64,000 bases of DNA, taken from positions 186,001 to 250,000 of the forward strand of contig NZ_MKFI01000003.1 of NCBI RefSeq assembly GCF_001982635.1, written 5' to 3'. The DNA comes from Bradyrhizobium mercantei (GTDB lineage: Bacteria > Pseudomonadota > Alphaproteobacteria > Rhizobiales > Xanthobacteraceae). Under the pieces are notes generated by a model. That model saw only the letters and a list, made by a program, of their open reading frames with translations, had not been told where the DNA came from and did no database searches. Below are positions 33,898-41,776 of this stretch, in pieces. How positions within the stretch are numbered: position 1 is the stretch's first letter; the number at the start of each line of letters is the position of its first letter. The translations under genes and the position numbers were made by a program.

Positions 33898-35823
33898 ATG
33901 AGCATTGAGACCGTTAAGGCGCAAGCAAAGGACGCCTCCGCTGCCGTCCGGAACATGCACGCGGAATTGCAAGCACGATTGCCCTTCTCGGACAGAGCTG
34001 ACTACGACGATGCCGCTCGAGGTTTCATTGCAACCATCGAAAACGCCCACATCGTGAATGAGATGGGGCGGCCGGTTTGGTCGTTGCGGCCTTACGCGTT
34101 TCTCAAAGAGGAGATACCGCCGCATACGATAAATCCGAGCCTTTGGAGACAGGCTCAGTTGAACATGTATCACGGGCTGTTTGAGGTCACTGCTGGCGTT
34201 TATCAGATCCGTGGGTTTGACATCGCTAATATGACCCTTGTCGAAGGTGAACGGGGCGTCATAATCGTCGACTGCCTTACCTCAATCGAGGGCGCGCGGG
34301 CCGGTTTGGAGCTCTATTTCAAGCATCGCGACAGAAAGCCTGTTACGGGTGTTCTGTTCACGCATACCCATGGCGACCACTGGGGCGGTGCACGCGGCGT
34401 TCTCTCGGAATCCGATATCAAGGGCGGCACCGTGCCGATCGTCGCACCAGATCAATTCATGGAGTACGTCGCTTCGGAGAACATTATCGCAGGTCCTGCG
34501 ATGCATCGGCGTGCGATGTACCAGTTTGGTCATTCGCTTCCCAGAAGCGCCCGTGGTCAAATCGACTGCGGCCTAGGGAAAGCCATGGCTTGGGGCTCCA
34601 TGGCACTGGTGCGTCCCAACGACCTAATCAAGACAACGGGAGATACGCGCAAGATCGATGGCGTGGAATTTGAGTTCCAGATGGCGCCGCACAGCGAAGC
34701 GCCCGCTGAAATGCATCTATATTTGCCGGAGACCAAGGTCTTGAACCTTGCCGAGAATTGCACGCACAATTTTCACAATCTCCTCCCGTTCCGAGGTGCG
34801 GAGGTGCGAGACCCGCTCGCCTGGTCAAAGTATCTGGCGGAGGCCTTGCACTTGTGGGGAGGAAGGGCGGAAGTACTTTGCGGCCAGCATCATTGGCCAG
34901 TGTGGGGTGTTGAACGCGTCGCCAAGATGATCAGCCAACAGCGCGATCTCTATAAGTTCGCCCATGATCAGACCGTACGTCTCATGAACCACGGGCTCAC
35001 GCCCACCGAAATTGTGGACGTTCTTGAAATGCCGACCAACCTGGAAGCCGCTTGGCATACGAGGGGTTACTACGGTCATATTCGGCACAACGCCAAGGCG
35101 ATCTATCAGAAGTATCTCGGCTGGTACGATGCAAATCCGGCCAATCTGGACCCGCTACCGCGAGTGGCAACGGGAAAGAAATTCGTCGAATACATGGGCG
35201 GCGCTGACGCTGCCCTCGAACGCGCTCAACATGATTTTGAGAGAGGCGAATTTCGATTTGTGGCCCAAGTCTTGAGCCATGTGGTCTTTGCGGATCCAAG
35301 CAATGACCGCGCTCGAGAGATGCTTGCCGATACGTTCGAGCAGATGGGTTATGCTACCGAGAGCGCCAATTGGCGAAACGCATATCTGCTTGGGGCGCAA
35401 GAGTTGCGTCAGGGGATCACAGCTATGCCCGCCCGGGACCGTCTGCCTCCCGAAACAATCGCGGCACTTCGGACCGATCAGCTTTGGGACGTGTTGGGTG
35501 TAAGAGTGATCGCTCGAAAGGCAGAAGGCCTGGTTATCGTGCTGAACTGGAACTTCACGGATACCGGTGAAACTTTCCTTCTTACTTTAGAGAATTGCGC
35601 CCTAACATATCTCTCCGGCGTTCAGTCCGAGGCGCCGGACGCGACGTGCGTGCTACGCCGAGACGCGCTTGATGGGATCATTGGGAAGCAGGTGACTTTG
35701 CTTGACTCAATCAGATCTGGGGCAGTGACGGTCACCGGAGACGTCCAGAAGCTGGAAACGCTTATGTCCGTAATGGACAGTTTCTCGGGAACGTTCGAGC
35801 TAGTTGAACCAATCCGGGACTGA
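33898..35823 (+). CDS. SdsA-type alkylsulfatase (paralogue 2)
   Basis: The 641-residue zinc alkylsulfatase has the metal site FTHTHGDHWGG (His156, His158, Asp160, His161 approximately), FQMAPHSEAPAEMHLYLP, NCTHNFHNLLPFRGAEVRD and GQHHWPVWG. A dimerisation region with YLGWYDANPANLDPLPR and an SCP2-like C-terminus (LNWNFTDTGETFLLTLENCALTYL) follow. No signal peptide is present. A GGAGG site eight bases before the ATG at 33898 fixes the start over one 24 bases upstream. It is coupled to TetR copy 1 in a two-gene unit, which is repeated at 41.0-43.7 kb. A stretch of about 40 bases near 34940 is identical to the one in paralogue 4. Primary or secondary alkyl sulfate preference cannot be told. Confidence 0.94.
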   Translation: MSIETVKAQAKDASAAVRNMHAELQARLPFSDRADYDDAARGFIATIENAHIVNEMGRPVWSLRPYAFLKEEIPPHTINPSLWRQAQLNMYHGLFEVTAGVYQIRGFDIANMTLVEGERGVIIVDCLTSIEGARAGLELYFKHRDRKPVTGVLFTHTHGDHWGGARGVLSESDIKGGTVPIVAPDQFMEYVASENIIAGPAMHRRAMYQFGHSLPRSARGQIDCGLGKAMAWGSMALVRPNDLIKTTGDTRKIDGVEFEFQMAPHSEAPAEMHLYLPETKVLNLAENCTHNFHNLLPFRGAEVRDPLAWSKYLAEALHLWGGRAEVLCGQHHWPVWGVERVAKMISQQRDLYKFAHDQTVRLMNHGLTPTEIVDVLEMPTNLEAAWHTRGYYGHIRHNAKAIYQKYLGWYDANPANLDPLPRVATGKKFVEYMGGADAALERAQHDFERGEFRFVAQVLSHVVFADPSNDRAREMLADTFEQMGYATESANWRNAYLLGAQELRQGITAMPARDRLPPETIAALRTDQLWDVLGVRVIARKAEGLVIVLNWNFTDTGETFLLTLENCALTYLSGVQSEAPDATCVLRRDALDGIIGKQVTLLDSIRSGAVTVTGDVQKLETLMSVMDSFSGTFELVEPIRD

Positions 35824-36332
35824 AGCTCGGAGGTTCGCTGCCTCGACCCAAGGCAGGCGGGCTGCGGCGGACACCAGACGCTTCGATCGACTCAGTGTGG
35901 CAACGAGGTTTTCGCTGTTTATGCGATTACCGTCGATCCCTTAGTTCGACTCCCGAGAGGCGGCAGCGTTCACGAGCTGGCCCAATCGAGGAAGGGTGAA
36001 CGGTCGGCGCGTTTCGTTGCTCTCCGTCGGCAGCGGCCGATTTTCGAGAGCACGGACGATCTGCTCGCCAGTCTGCGCCACGATCAAAGCGGGGCGCAGC
36101 GTGCGTCGACGGGCGTGCCGACCTGTCTTGCGCGAATTGGCTGGCGTCCAAGTGTCGGCACCAGTTGTTCGACGATAGCGCTGAAATGATCGGGCGAGAC
36201 GAACATCATGAGAGTTCGTGGCCGCCGATGGGATGAGAGCACCCAGAACGCCGGCCACGCATCGTCGGCGATCTTTCATTGCGCCGCACTCGCCTTACAG
36301 CGGTCTCCCGGGAGCGACCTGCGAATCCGCGA
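35824..36332. other. Convergent intergenic stretch between alkylsulfatase 2 and the aldehyde dehydrogenase
   Basis: About 510 bases between two gene ends. A small hairpin with CTGCCT and AGGCAG arms lies at 35838-35856, without a T-run, and could help end the sulfatase transcript. Minus-strand fragments around 36100-36215 hint at a decayed reading frame (MMFVSPDHFSAIVEQLVP), but I could not assign it. Confidence 0.4.
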
Positions 36333-37751
36333 CTAGGCTCGAGCGATATAGATCGTCTGTGGGGCCATGTACTCCAACAGCCCCTCGATACCGTTCTCGA
36401 CACCGAAGCCGCTTTGTTTGTGACCGCTGAACGGAGTATCTGGTCTAAGATTGAGATTCTGATTTACCCAGACGGTTCCGGTTTCGATTCGTCGAGCTAC
36501 TTCAACGCCCTTCTCGATGTCCTTGGACCAGACCGCGCCAGCCAACCCATAGTCGCTCGCGTTCGCACGCTCGATGACGTCGTCGATGTCATTGAAACGC
36601 AGCATGGGAAGGATCGGTCCGAATGCCTCCTCTTGAACGACCCGCGAGTTCTCGGGAGGATTATCAACGATAGTAATGGGAACGAAATAACCACCGTTCG
36701 TTGGGACGTCGGCGCCCTGGAGTATTGTGAGGTTATTCGTTCGCGCATCCTCCAAAAGGCCAAGCACACGTTCGTATTGGCGCTTGTTCTGGATCGGCCC
36801 CAACACAGTGCCCTGATTCGCACCATCGCCGACCTTTACCGTCTTCGCCAATTTCAGAAGACGATCTCGCAGCCCTTCGTATACCTGCTCGTGCACGTAT
36901 AGCCGTTTCGTCGCAACGCAAATTTGGGCAGTGTTATAAAATGCGCCGAAGAATATCTTCTGAGCGACCGCGTCAAGGTCCACGTCGGGCATCACGATCG
37001 CAGCGTCATTCCCTCCTAGCTCCAGCGTAACGCGCTTCAAATCTCGGGCGGCAGCTGCGAGGACGCTCTTCCCGGTGGCCGTCGAGCCCGTGAAGGAGAT
37101 TTTGGCGAAGCCGGGATGGGTTGTCATCAAAGGCCCCAATTGATCCCCTCCAGATACGACATTTAGGACCCCAGCCGGGAAAATATCACGGAACATTTCG
37201 CCAAGCTTGAGTGTACACAGCGGAGTATAGGGGGAGGGCTTTAGGACGATCGTATTGCCCGCCAAAAGAGCCGGCGCCATCTTCCAAACCGCCATGGCAA
37301 TCGGAAAATTCCACGGCGCGACTGCGCAAACCACACCGAGCGGAACATAGCGCGTCTCGACCCGCTGAGCGTCTGAATCTTCGGACACGTGTACGGGCGG
37401 CGTCATCTGCGATACTGCTCTCAACCAGTCCACGGCGCCCCTGATTTCTACAAGAGCACCCTGCACCGGACGCCCTTGTTCACGCGTAAATGTCCGCGCG
37501 AGAGCTTCCGCATTTTCGGCCAAAACCTTGCTTGCCCGAATGAGCATGTCCCGCCGCTCATCGAGCGGACGGCTGCGCCAAGAAAGATAGGCCTTCTTCG
37601 CACCGCTCACTGCCTTATCGAGCTGGTCCGGCGAGCAGTCTGGCGCCATGGCGAAGACCTGACCCGTGGCCGGATTGATTACATCGATGAAATCGGACCC
37701 AGCAACACTTCTCCCGTCGATCGTCATCTCGAAACCGTCGTCCATCCTCAT
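36333..37751 (-). CDS. NAD(P)-dependent aldehyde dehydrogenase
   Basis: The 472-residue enzyme oxidises an aldehyde to its acid. Family motifs are in order: VINPATGQVFA at the start, VAPWNFPIAMAVWKMAPALLAGN, the cofactor loop FTGSTATGKSVL, the general-base Glu in LELGGNDAAIV, the catalytic Cys in NTAQICVATKRL and EEAFGPILPMLRF. Position and length fit the family. A GGAGG site precedes the ATG at 37751. It is downstream of the ClC and enoyl-CoA hydratase genes on the same strand. In this island it would take the aldehyde formed by the alcohol dehydrogenase at 45.9 kb, from alcohols released by the alkylsulfatases. Its real substrate range is unknown. Confidence 0.92.
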   Translation of the reverse strand: MRMDDGFEMTIDGRSVAGSDFIDVINPATGQVFAMAPDCSPDQLDKAVSGAKKAYLSWRSRPLDERRDMLIRASKVLAENAEALARTFTREQGRPVQGALVEIRGAVDWLRAVSQMTPPVHVSEDSDAQRVETRYVPLGVVCAVAPWNFPIAMAVWKMAPALLAGNTIVLKPSPYTPLCTLKLGEMFRDIFPAGVLNVVSGGDQLGPLMTTHPGFAKISFTGSTATGKSVLAAAARDLKRVTLELGGNDAAIVMPDVDLDAVAQKIFFGAFYNTAQICVATKRLYVHEQVYEGLRDRLLKLAKTVKVGDGANQGTVLGPIQNKRQYERVLGLLEDARTNNLTILQGADVPTNGGYFVPITIVDNPPENSRVVQEEAFGPILPMLRFNDIDDVIERANASDYGLAGAVWSKDIEKGVEVARRIETGTVWVNQNLNLRPDTPFSGHKQSGFGVENGIEGLLEYMAPQTIYIARA

Positions 37752-37834
37752 ACTGTCCTCCCAATCACGCATGCGCGGGACGCGCAATGCAAACCATAAC
37801 CACAACTGCCTCGTTTCCAGTCTGCGCTCGACTA

Positions 37835-39631
37835 TTAGGTGATCGCGCCGAGCACGCCGCGGGTTGCCTGATCGATCTCTTCGACGTAGCGACGGCGCGC
37901 AAACGTTTCGCTTAACAGGCCGATAACCTTACGGCTGTCGGCCGATTCCAGCACGGCCAGCACCTCGGCCTCGGCGTCGTCGAACAGCTTCATGGCGGTC
38001 TTGATATTCATCTCAGGTAGGCATGCCACATCGGCATAGCGTGCGAGCTCCACGACCTGGATGTCGTCGGCGATGGTGTCGAGCTCGCCTGAAAACAGTT
38101 CCGGCAATGGTACCAGCCCGCAATAATCGCCATCGTTGTTGACGACGACCACCGCCTGGCGCGAGCCGAGCACGAATTCGCGCCGGCAAGCGGCAATGGT
38201 CGTTGTGGATGGTACCTTGCCGACGTCGCTCCGCATCATGCGATCGACCGTGAGGTTGCGCAGCCAGCCGATGTCGTTGGCGCTGCGGATTGTCTCGCCA
38301 CGTAGATGGAGGCGCCAGGTCGAGAACGAATGTCCAAACATGAAGCGGACGAAAATGCTGGTGACGATGCAGCCGGCTAGGACGACGGCGGTGACGTCCA
38401 CGCTTCGCGTCATCTCGAGCACCAGGAACGACATGGTGAGCGGACCACCGACGATTGCAACGCCGAGCGTCGCCATGCCCGTCAGCATGCTGACCATTGG
38501 ATCGACGCTAACCCCTATTCCCAGCACTGGCAGTAACGCCGCGTAGAATTTTCCAAGAAGACTGCCAACGAATAGCGAGGCGAAGAATAGTCCACCGCGG
38601 AAGCCGGAGGCCAGCGAGACGAGGCAGGCCACCAGCTTGAGCGCGATCACGGTGGCGATGAGGGTGAGCGCCATCTCACGATGCAAGTCGAGGACCATTG
38701 CGCCATGTCCCGCGGCGAGCACCTGCGGCGTAAGGATCGCGAGGCCACCGACCATGACGCCGCCGATGGCAGGTCGGAGCCATACCGGTAGCCATTTTCG
38801 CGTGAATGCCCGCTCGAATAGCGAGGAGCTGCGCATCACCAGAATGCCTATCACGCTGACGATCAGGGCTAGGCCTATCAAAAGGAGATATTGTTCGAGC
38901 CCCACCGTGCCGAACTTAGAAATTTCGAGCGAATAGGGCGCTCCCCCGAGATACTGCGCGGTCAGGGCGCCCGTGAGCGAAGCGGCGAGGATCGGCGCCG
39001 CGCTTCCAACTGCATAGACGCCAACGATCAGTTCGCAGGCGTAGAACGCACCGGTGATCGGCGCGCCGAACGCTGCCGCGATTGCCGCCGCGGCGCCGCA
39101 GCCGACGATCAACCGCAAATCATTTCGGCGTAGATTGAGAAACTGACCTATCAACGATGCGGCTCCCGCCCCGATCTGGGTATAGCCGGCCTCGAGGCCG
39201 ACGGACGCACCACAGCCGTTGGAAATCAGGGTCTGACCGCTGACAACCATGCTGTCGCGCAACGACAGCCGGCCGCCTCGCAAGGCGTTCGCTTCGATCG
39301 GGTCTACCGCATTCGAGATTTTCAGTCGGCGACGCGACCATTCCATGATGCCGAGTGCAAGCCCGCCGAGCGCTGGCGCAATCAGCGCGACAATGGGCTT
39401 GACATGATCGTTGGCGCTGAGCCGCACGTCGATACGAATGCCGTAGATGACGACATGCGCGATCTGCGCGAGCTCGCTCATCAGCGTGACGGTCGCGCCC
39501 GCGACGACGCCGATGACCAGCGCCAGCGGAATGAGGTAAAACTCGTTGCCGCGCAGGAGCGCTCGCAGTGCCGTCAGCAGTCGGTTCGAGCTGCGCCGCT
39601 TTGCAAAGGCGTCGATGAGTTTCGCGACCAC
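37835..39631 (-). CDS. ClC-family chloride channel or transporter with CBS domains
   Basis: The 598-residue protein has about a dozen hydrophobic segments of ClC type (for example FYLIPLALVIGVVAGATVTLM). It has the selectivity and gating region GCGASVGLEAGYTQIGAG, where the Glu stands at the place of the GREGP gating glutamate, and GFRGGLFFASLFVGSLLG. The C-terminal 130 residues form paired CBS-like domains (VVVVNNDGDYCGLVPL, VLESADSRKVIGLLSE). The Arg and Pro of GREGP are replaced, which is seen in one bacterial subgroup. ClC proteins move chloride or fluoride and other anions. Its location between enoyl-CoA hydratase and aldehyde dehydrogenase in an organosulfur island is unexplained; passage of an inorganic anion is a loose possibility. 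Confidence 0.9.
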   Translation of the reverse strand: MVAKLIDAFAKRRSSNRLLTALRALLRGNEFYLIPLALVIGVVAGATVTLMSELAQIAHVVIYGIRIDVRLSANDHVKPIVALIAPALGGLALGIMEWSRRRLKISNAVDPIEANALRGGRLSLRDSMVVSGQTLISNGCGASVGLEAGYTQIGAGAASLIGQFLNLRRNDLRLIVGCGAAAAIAAAFGAPITGAFYACELIVGVYAVGSAAPILAASLTGALTAQYLGGAPYSLEISKFGTVGLEQYLLLIGLALIVSVIGILVMRSSSLFERAFTRKWLPVWLRPAIGGVMVGGLAILTPQVLAAGHGAMVLDLHREMALTLIATVIALKLVACLVSLASGFRGGLFFASLFVGSLLGKFYAALLPVLGIGVSVDPMVSMLTGMATLGVAIVGGPLTMSFLVLEMTRSVDVTAVVLAGCIVTSIFVRFMFGHSFSTWRLHLRGETIRSANDIGWLRNLTVDRMMRSDVGKVPSTTTIAACRREFVLGSRQAVVVVNNDGDYCGLVPLPELFSGELDTIADDIQVVELARYADVACLPEMNIKTAMKLFDDAEAEVLAVLESADSRKVIGLLSETFARRRYVEEIDQATRGVLGAIT

Positions 39632-39707
39632 GAATCCTACTTTCTCCAGCGCAAAATGCTACGGCGTCAGTCGTGCACAAAAAATGCCGACGGTACGCGG
39701 TGAATCG

Positions 39708-40523
39708 TCACCCGACATCCGCAAAGCGCGGCGTGCGTTTTTCGATGTTGGCGCGCACAGCTTCGAGCTGGTTTGGACTTCCCAGCAATTTCTGCTGCTC
39801 GACGGACTCGGCCAGCAGCGCCGGACCCGGATCTACCGAGAGCCCGTCGAGGAGACGCTTGGCCGCGCGGATCGCATTGGGGCTTTTGGCAGCTATTTCC
39901 CGAGCGACCTCGAGAGCGGCGGCGCGCGGATCATCACAGATCCGCGTGGCGAGGCCGTAAGCGAGTGCCTCTGGCGCTGAAAAAATGCGAGCCGTATAGG
40001 TCAGCTCGCGCAAGACATCGTCGCGGACGAGGCGCGTGAGAAGCGCGGTACCTGCCATGTCCGGCACTAAGCCCCATTTGCTTTCCATGATCGACATTCG
40101 AGCATCGGGACTGAGGAAGCGCATGTCGGCGCCAAGCGTAAGCTGGAATCCGCCACCGAACGCAACGCCATGCACGGCGGCGATGACCGGAACCGGCAAT
40201 TGCCGCCAACCTAAGACCGCCTGTTGGGGGGAATTGGCTGGTCCGTGCGCGCGCTTGGTCAAGTCGTGGCTTTCGCGGTCCGGCATGCCGTGGCCGCCGC
40301 TCTCTTTCATCGCAGCAAAGCGGCCGGTGTCCAAGCCAGCGCAAAAGGCCCGTCCTTCTCCGGACAATACCACTGCTCGCAGGCCGTGCTCGTTGCGAAG
40401 TCGCTGCGTCGCATTTACCAAGGCGTCGAACATTGCGGTGTCGAGCGCATTCAACTTGTCTGTGCGTACCAGTCGAACGTCGGCGACGCCGTCTGTGATC
40501 ACGATCGAGATGCGTTGCTCCAT
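39708..40523 (-). CDS. Enoyl-CoA hydratase/isomerase (crotonase) family protein
   Basis: The 271-residue protein has the crotonase fold: DKLNALDTAMFDAL, the oxyanion-hole segments SGEGRAFCAGLDTGRF and HGVAFGGGFQLTLGADMRF, and then MSIMESKWGLVPDMAGTALL, where the catalytic acidic residues of hydratases normally lie. An AGGAG site eight bases before the ATG at 40523 fixes the start over an upstream one. It could hydrate enoyl-CoA in beta-oxidation, a step otherwise not covered in the 46-60 kb operon. It is the first gene of a leftward set with the ClC and aldehyde dehydrogenase genes. The exact activity (hydratase or isomerase) is uncertain. Confidence 0.88.
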   Translation of the reverse strand: MEQRISIVITDGVADVRLVRTDKLNALDTAMFDALVNATQRLRNEHGLRAVVLSGEGRAFCAGLDTGRFAAMKESGGHGMPDRESHDLTKRAHGPANSPQQAVLGWRQLPVPVIAAVHGVAFGGGFQLTLGADMRFLSPDARMSIMESKWGLVPDMAGTALLTRLVRDDVLRELTYTARIFSAPEALAYGLATRICDDPRAAALEVAREIAAKSPNAIRAAKRLLDGLSVDPGPALLAESVEQQKLLGSPNQLEAVRANIEKRTPRFADVG

Positions 40524-40577
40524 GACAATTCTCCTGGGGTTTGTTTCCTTGGCGCCTGGCAACCGACGCGAGCGCTT

Positions 40578-40859
40578 CTAATCAAGCGGCTCAGCCGACG
40601 AATTGTGGGGAGTGAGGGCCGTCTCCGGCAGCCGCTTTTGCGTGGCGTCATTTCTCCTCCACGTTCTCTGATCCAATTGCAGCGTTGCAGTCGCAAAGGC
40701 GATCCACGCAGAGTGGGCGAGGAGGCCGGCGCATACCGTTGCCTCGGTCGCGAGCCGCGCCGACAGCGCGATTCCGAAGATTTCGGCGCGATACAAGTGC
40801 GCTAAGACCTCGATCTCGGCAGGATTGGAGCCCGCCTGCCTCGGGAATGCATTTGCCAC
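40578..40859 (-). pseudogene. Possible truncated DUF2270-like fragment
   Basis: A 93-codon frame contains NPAEIEVLAHLYRAEI, which resembles the opening of DUF2270 membrane proteins. After it the sequence does not continue in the expected way, with no long hydrophobic helices beyond one segment. It lies just upstream of the enoyl-CoA hydratase on the same strand. It may be a relic or chance. Confidence 0.22.
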
Positions 40860-40973
40860 CTTCAGATCTCCGTGCAGAAAACTCGTTTCTAATCAACGTC
40901 TTGACGGCCAACCAAGCGAGCGCCCCGAAGAATCTTCAAATTGGACGTTGCGTCTGCCGTTCCATTCGTATAA

Positions 40974-41000
40974 ATCAGAACCCAAATTCTGGTTCTAATT
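40974..41000. promoter_or_regulatory. Inverted repeats upstream of the second TetR gene
   Basis: AGAACC at 40977-40982 and GGTTCT at 40991-40996 are perfect inverted arms with an 8-base gap, and CAGAA...TTCTG forms a second overlapping pair. The sequence starts with ATCAGAA, as does the palindrome before TetR copy 1, and it carries the same AATTAGAAC motif in inverse orientation. It lies 19-45 bases before the tetR start and is a likely operator for one or both TetRs. The rest of 40524-41018 shows no convincing gene. Confidence 0.52.
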
Positions 41001-41018
41001 AAGCTCGCTGTCAAGGCC

Positions 41019-41753
41019 ATGATGCCCGCGCCGAAAAGACCATTCATTGAGGAGTCGATGCTCGATGGCTTTGAGGCCGAGGGGGTCAGGCCCGCACAGC
41101 AGCAGCGCAGCCGCAAGCTGATCATCGACCTTTTCAACGAAGCGCTGGTTCTCCTGAACGATGTGGATTTCGACGGGCTGTCAATCGACTCGCTCTGCGT
41201 GCGGGCGTCGTCGACCGTCGGCGCCTTCTACAGTCGGTTCGAAAACAAAGAGGCCTTCGTCGGAGCCTTGCAGCGCATGGTTGTGATTGCGACCCGCCAA
41301 GGCATCGACGCGGCCTACGCCGCCAACCGAGCTCCGTCGGAGAGCCTCGAAAGCCTCATCAACTGGATCACCAAGGGCGCGGTTGCTTGGTTCCGCCGCT
41401 ACGAGGGTATCATTCGAGCATCGCTTCGTCGCGCGAACGATGAGGCCGATACATGGATTCCCATGCGTGAAGTTGGAACAGCGCAGATCTCGCACGCCGT
41501 GCCGCGCATCCTCAGCTTGCTGCATCCCGACACAGCCGCTCATGGTGCAGAAGATCGCATTCGTTTCGCGTTCCAGATGCTCTTCGGAACGCTGAACAAC
41601 ATGATTCTGCTCAATCCCGGACCATTCGGGATTCATCAAGCCGAGACACCACAGATGCTCGCGTCGGCCATGATCCATTTCATTCAGTCGGTCCCTACGG
41701 CCGCGCCAGAATGTGCGTCGAGGCGGCCTGAACTAACGGTGATCGGAAAATAA
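41019..41753 (+). CDS. TetR-family regulator (copy 2) ahead of alkylsulfatases 3 and 4
   Basis: The 244-residue protein is a close paralogue of the TetR at 33149, sharing for example SMLDGFEAEG, the helix-turn-helix (VDFDGLSIDSLCVRASSTVGAFYSRFENK in pieces), ADTWIPMRE and FAFQMLFGTLNNMILLNPGP. It differs in the wing and C-terminus. Two consecutive ATGs (41019 and 41022) can start it. The alkylsulfatase follows after 23 bases. As the first gene of a long rightward gene series (sulfatases, alcohol dehydrogenase, carrier, ligase and beta-oxidation genes), it is the best candidate for the local regulator. The ligand is unknown; alkyl sulfates, alcohols or acyl-CoAs are reasonable. Confidence 0.88.
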   Translation: MMPAPKRPFIEESMLDGFEAEGVRPAQQQRSRKLIIDLFNEALVLLNDVDFDGLSIDSLCVRASSTVGAFYSRFENKEAFVGALQRMVVIATRQGIDAAYAANRAPSESLESLINWITKGAVAWFRRYEGIIRASLRRANDEADTWIPMREVGTAQISHAVPRILSLLHPDTAAHGAEDRIRFAFQMLFGTLNNMILLNPGPFGIHQAETPQMLASAMIHFIQSVPTAAPECASRRPELTVIGK

Positions 41754-41776
41754 GCCGCTCTGGTGGAGGACTTGCC

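Noticed and set aside
35838..35856. Small CTGCCT/AGGCAG hairpin after alkylsulfatase 2 as a terminator.
   Set aside because: The stem is only six base pairs and no T-run follows, so it is mentioned but not called.
35941..36279. Minus-strand fragments (FVSPDHFSAIVEQLVP) that recall the C-terminal part of flavin-dependent monooxygenases such as NtaA/DszA.
   Set aside because: The resemblance is a few residues only, frames are broken, and the same composition occurs by chance in GC-rich DNA.
36279..36902. A 207-codon plus-strand frame over the 3' end of the aldehyde dehydrogenase gene.
   Set aside because: The minus strand encodes intact aldehyde dehydrogenase motifs through this stretch; the plus-strand product resembles nothing.
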